Origin: JBBIRG01 sp964410965
GTDB taxonomy: Bacteria > CLD3 > SB21 > JBBIRG01
Reading direction: 5' to 3'
NCBI GenBank assembly: GCA_964410965.1
Contig: CAYPIY010000002.1
Span: 372,001-436,000, forward strand
Length of the DNA stretch: 64,000 bases
The translations under genes and the position numbers were made by a program. Positions 61,974 through 64,000 of the stretch are shown in pieces (the first letter of the stretch is position 1; every line of letters starts with the position of its first letter). Under the pieces are notes generated by a model, which was not told the origin of the DNA, did not search any database, and saw only the letters and a program-made list of their open reading frames with translations.

Positions 61974-63302
61974 TTATTTGCCTCTGTTTCTGATAATCTG
62001 ACCGACTTTGACTTTCGCGTTACGGATATAATCCAGCAGCGGCCGCCCCGAAGGACAGGTGTACATGCAGGAACCGCACTCGATACAGTCCATGGTTCGC
62101 CATTGTTCCGCGGTTTCGTAATCCAGGTTTTCGGACAACATGGCGATTAAATACGGCGACATTCCCATGGGGCACACCGACACACATCGTCCGCAACGGA
62201 TACATACGACAGTTGCCGGACGCACTGATTCTTCCTTCGGAAAAATCACGATGCCCGACATTCCCTTTACAACCGGCACGTCAGGAGTGTTCAGTGTTTT
62301 TCCCATCATAGGCCCTCCGCTGATGATTTTGCCCGTGTTTTCAGGTATTCCTCCGGCTTGTTCTATGAGCGCCGATACAGGTGTTCCGATACGAACCATG
62401 AAATTGGACGGTTTCTTCACCGCTTTCCCTGTTACCGTTACGACACGTTCAATCAACGGCTTATTTTTCTGAACTGCCTCATAAACCGCCAGCGCCGTTC
62501 CTACATTATGTACAACCGTACCGACGTCAATTGGCAGTTTGCCGGAAGGAACTTCGCGGTTGATCAGCGATTTGATCAGTTGTTTTTCGCCGCCCTGCGG
62601 ATATTTCACCTTCAATGGCCAGACCGTGATGCCTTTGAATTTTTCCGCGAGTTTTGTAAGACGCTCAACAGCGTCCGGCTTGTTGTTTTCAATGCCGATC
62701 ATCGCTTTGTCAACCTTGAGCGCTTTCATCAGAATCGAGACTCCTACCATCATTTCTTCGCCCTTTTCCAGCATGAGCCTGTGGTCGGAGGTGAGGTAGG
62801 GTTCGCATTCCACGCCATTGATGATCAGCACGTCGGCTTTTTTACCCTGCGGGACTTTCAGCTTCACATGGCTTGGAAAAGTCGCTCCGCCGAGCCCGAC
62901 AATACCCATTTCATTAATTTTGTTAATGATGGCGTCGGCGTCTAGATTGCATTCATGTTTGATGTCCGGGCTCCGGTCGATGCTTTCGTCCCATTCGTCG
63001 CCTTCGACAGTAATGATCACGGCTTTCCGGCGATATCCGCTGGTATCCATGACTTCATCGATTCCTTTTACTGTTCCCGAAACGGATGAGTGCACATTCG
63101 CCGAAATGAACGACTCGCCTTTGGCGATCAGCTGGCCGGCTTTTATTTTGGCACCTTTATCGACGACCGGTTTGGGAGGAGCGCCGAGCGATTGTCCGAG
63201 AGGAATCGAAACCGTTTTAGGCACGGGCAAAACCTCTATCGCGGCTTTCTCTGATATTTTATTTTCCGGGGGATGAACTCCGCCTAATGTGAACGTTTTC
63301 AA
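61974..63302 (-). CDS. rnfC: Rnf complex subunit C, NADH- and Fe-S-binding
   Basis: A 442-residue peripheral cytoplasmic subunit that exchanges electrons with NAD(H). It has the glycine-rich nucleotide region GLGGATFPSHVK, the GKIISGGPMMG segment and two ferredoxin motifs: CIRCGRCVSVCPMG and CIECGSCMYTCPSG, each a complete C-x2-C-x2-C-x3-C for [4Fe-4S]. The start is a TTG at 63302, supported by AAGGAG 7 bases before it. It lacks the long repeat-rich C-terminal tail seen in E. coli RsxC. Confidence 0.95.
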   Translation of the reverse strand: MKTFTLGGVHPPENKISEKAAIEVLPVPKTVSIPLGQSLGAPPKPVVDKGAKIKAGQLIAKGESFISANVHSSVSGTVKGIDEVMDTSGYRRKAVIITVEGDEWDESIDRSPDIKHECNLDADAIINKINEMGIVGLGGATFPSHVKLKVPQGKKADVLIINGVECEPYLTSDHRLMLEKGEEMMVGVSILMKALKVDKAMIGIENNKPDAVERLTKLAEKFKGITVWPLKVKYPQGGEKQLIKSLINREVPSGKLPIDVGTVVHNVGTALAVYEAVQKNKPLIERVVTVTGKAVKKPSNFMVRIGTPVSALIEQAGGIPENTGKIISGGPMMGKTLNTPDVPVVKGMSGIVIFPKEESVRPATVVCIRCGRCVSVCPMGMSPYLIAMLSENLDYETAEQWRTMDCIECGSCMYTCPSGRPLLDYIRNAKVKVGQIIRNRGK

Positions 63303-63358
63303 AAACTGTCTCCTTTTATATCATTTTTTCTGTTGAAAAGAAAAAAACGGTTTTCGTT

Positions 63359-64000
63359 TTATGCTTCGGCTTTGGTTTCTGTTTCCTTGGTTTCAGCCGG
63401 AGGTGTCACAACAACCTTACGCTGCGGAAAATTCACTTCAACAATCGCGTTCGTAGGGCATTCCACGACGCATTTGCGGCAGAGCGTGCATTTCTGGTAA
63501 TCGATATACGCGAGGTTGTTTTCCATGGTGATTGCATTTGACGGGCAGACTTTCACGCATTTTCCGCAACCGATGCATGCGACTTCGCAGTTCTTCCGGG
63601 CCACCGCGCCTTTTTCGGTGTTGACGCAGTTGACGTAAATGCGCAGGTTTTTCTTGCCCTTGTTCCGCATTTCGAGGATTACCCGGGGACAGGCTTTTAC
63701 ACAGGCTTCGCAGGCTACGCATTTGTCCTCAAGGATAACCGGCAGGCCGGTTTCCTCATCCATGTACATGGCGTCGAACTTGCATGCGACAACGCAGTCT
63801 CCGAGTCCCAGGCAACCGTTCGGGCAGCCGCTCTGGCCGGAAGATAAATTATGCGCGAAAAAACAACTTTTCGGTCCGTCGTACTGAACCTTCGAGGGAG
63901 CTTTGGCTTTGGATCCCCCGCAGCGCAGAACGGCCACTTTGGGAGTTTTCGCCTCGGCTTCCAGACCCATGATCTTTGCAATCGTGGACATCGTTTCCGA
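63359..64000 (-). CDS. rnfB: Rnf complex subunit B, 5' end outside the window
   Basis: Multi-Fe-S cytoplasmic subunit that accepts electrons from ferredoxin. The visible 213 residues begin inside the protein (SETMSTIAKIMG...), equivalent to the region after the N-terminal membrane helix and first CxxC motif of normal RnfB. The start-like ATG at 63991 is therefore probably internal. The part seen has CPNGCLGLGDCVVACKF, CVACEACVKACP, CIGCGKCVKVCP and CTLCRKCVVECP. A short T/E/K-rich tail ends the protein. The gene is 56 bases upstream of rnfC. Confidence 0.92.
   Translation of the reverse strand, partial: SETMSTIAKIMGLEAEAKTPKVAVLRCGGSKAKAPSKVQYDGPKSCFFAHNLSSGQSGCPNGCLGLGDCVVACKFDAMYMDEETGLPVILEDKCVACEACVKACPRVILEMRNKGKKNLRIYVNCVNTEKGAVARKNCEVACIGCGKCVKVCPSNAITMENNLAYIDYQKCTLCRKCVVECPTNAIVEVNFPQRKVVVTPPAETKETETKAEA

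Noticed and set aside
62020..62205. Small cysteine-free frames within the rnf genes
   Set aside because: They overlap strongly supported Rnf subunits in other frames and have no independent start signals.

Overview
The window looks like a chromosomal contig from an uncultured, Gram-negative, probably anaerobic or facultative bacterium of the FCB superphylum or a neighbouring candidate phylum (Calditrichota/KSB1/Marinimicrobia-like). I infer this from several signs. A huge secreted protein ends in an FlgD-like tail with the YPNPFNP signature. There is a GWxTD-domain protein, a BshA-type bacillithiol enzyme, many lipoproteins and outer-envelope export genes, and a complete-looking Rnf operon. 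Base composition is near 45% GC in most genes but far lower in one island. I saw no tRNA, rRNA, CRISPR array or insertion sequence.

Layout. 155-4558: a MacAB/LolCDE-like efflux operon (adaptor, ATPase, two FtsX permeases, the first with a frameshift). 4765-6237: a MarR regulator with four C-terminal cysteines and a ferredoxin-like partner, behind a clear promoter and operator. 6520-7830: purine permease. 7840-12494: a MoxR operon (membrane protein, DUF4129, DUF4350, MoxR) whose DUF4129 gene is preceded by a decayed tandem copy of its own 5' region. 12533 to about 18065: an AT-rich island (methyltransferase, FG-GAP/ASPIC secreted protein, 5' part of a membrane glycosyltransferase) that sits where a DUF58 gene would be expected and ends inside the glycosyltransferase gene. 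18631-27844: GT2, DUF2304, a conserved hypothetical, lysS, mlaE/mlaF, GWxTD, asnS, a TolB-like lipoprotein and a small unknown. 27856-34405: mutS2 with an M23 peptidase, an orphan receiver, a metallophosphatase and a large lipoprotein. 34590-42580: a second orphan receiver, then a tightly overlapping six-gene surface-glycan operon (radical SAM, GT4, flippase, deacetylase, GT4, UDP-GlcNAc 2-epimerase).

The most unusual region is 42595-51620. Three minus-strand genes, almost without gaps, encode a YihY/BrkB membrane protein, a ~1710-residue protein combining a Ser/Thr kinase, an NTPase, TPRs, a GAF domain, a sigma-54 AAA+ domain and a Fis-type HTH, and a Ycf46-like AAA ATPase. Divergent to them is a lipoprotein gene whose upstream DNA carries a sigma-54 type -24/-12 element with correct spacing, and a near-palindrome about 100 bp further upstream. 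I read this as a candidate self-contained signalling module: kinase/NTPase sensor, sigma-54 output, lipoprotein target.

51722-64000: DUF1844, a TIGR01777 epimerase, an LppM-like lipoprotein, bshA, a glycerophosphodiesterase, an ApbE flavin transferase translationally close to a CsgG/HEAT-like exported protein, and the Rnf operon (B-C-D-G-E-A on the minus strand, RnfB cut by the window end). ApbE probably flavinylates RnfD and RnfG.
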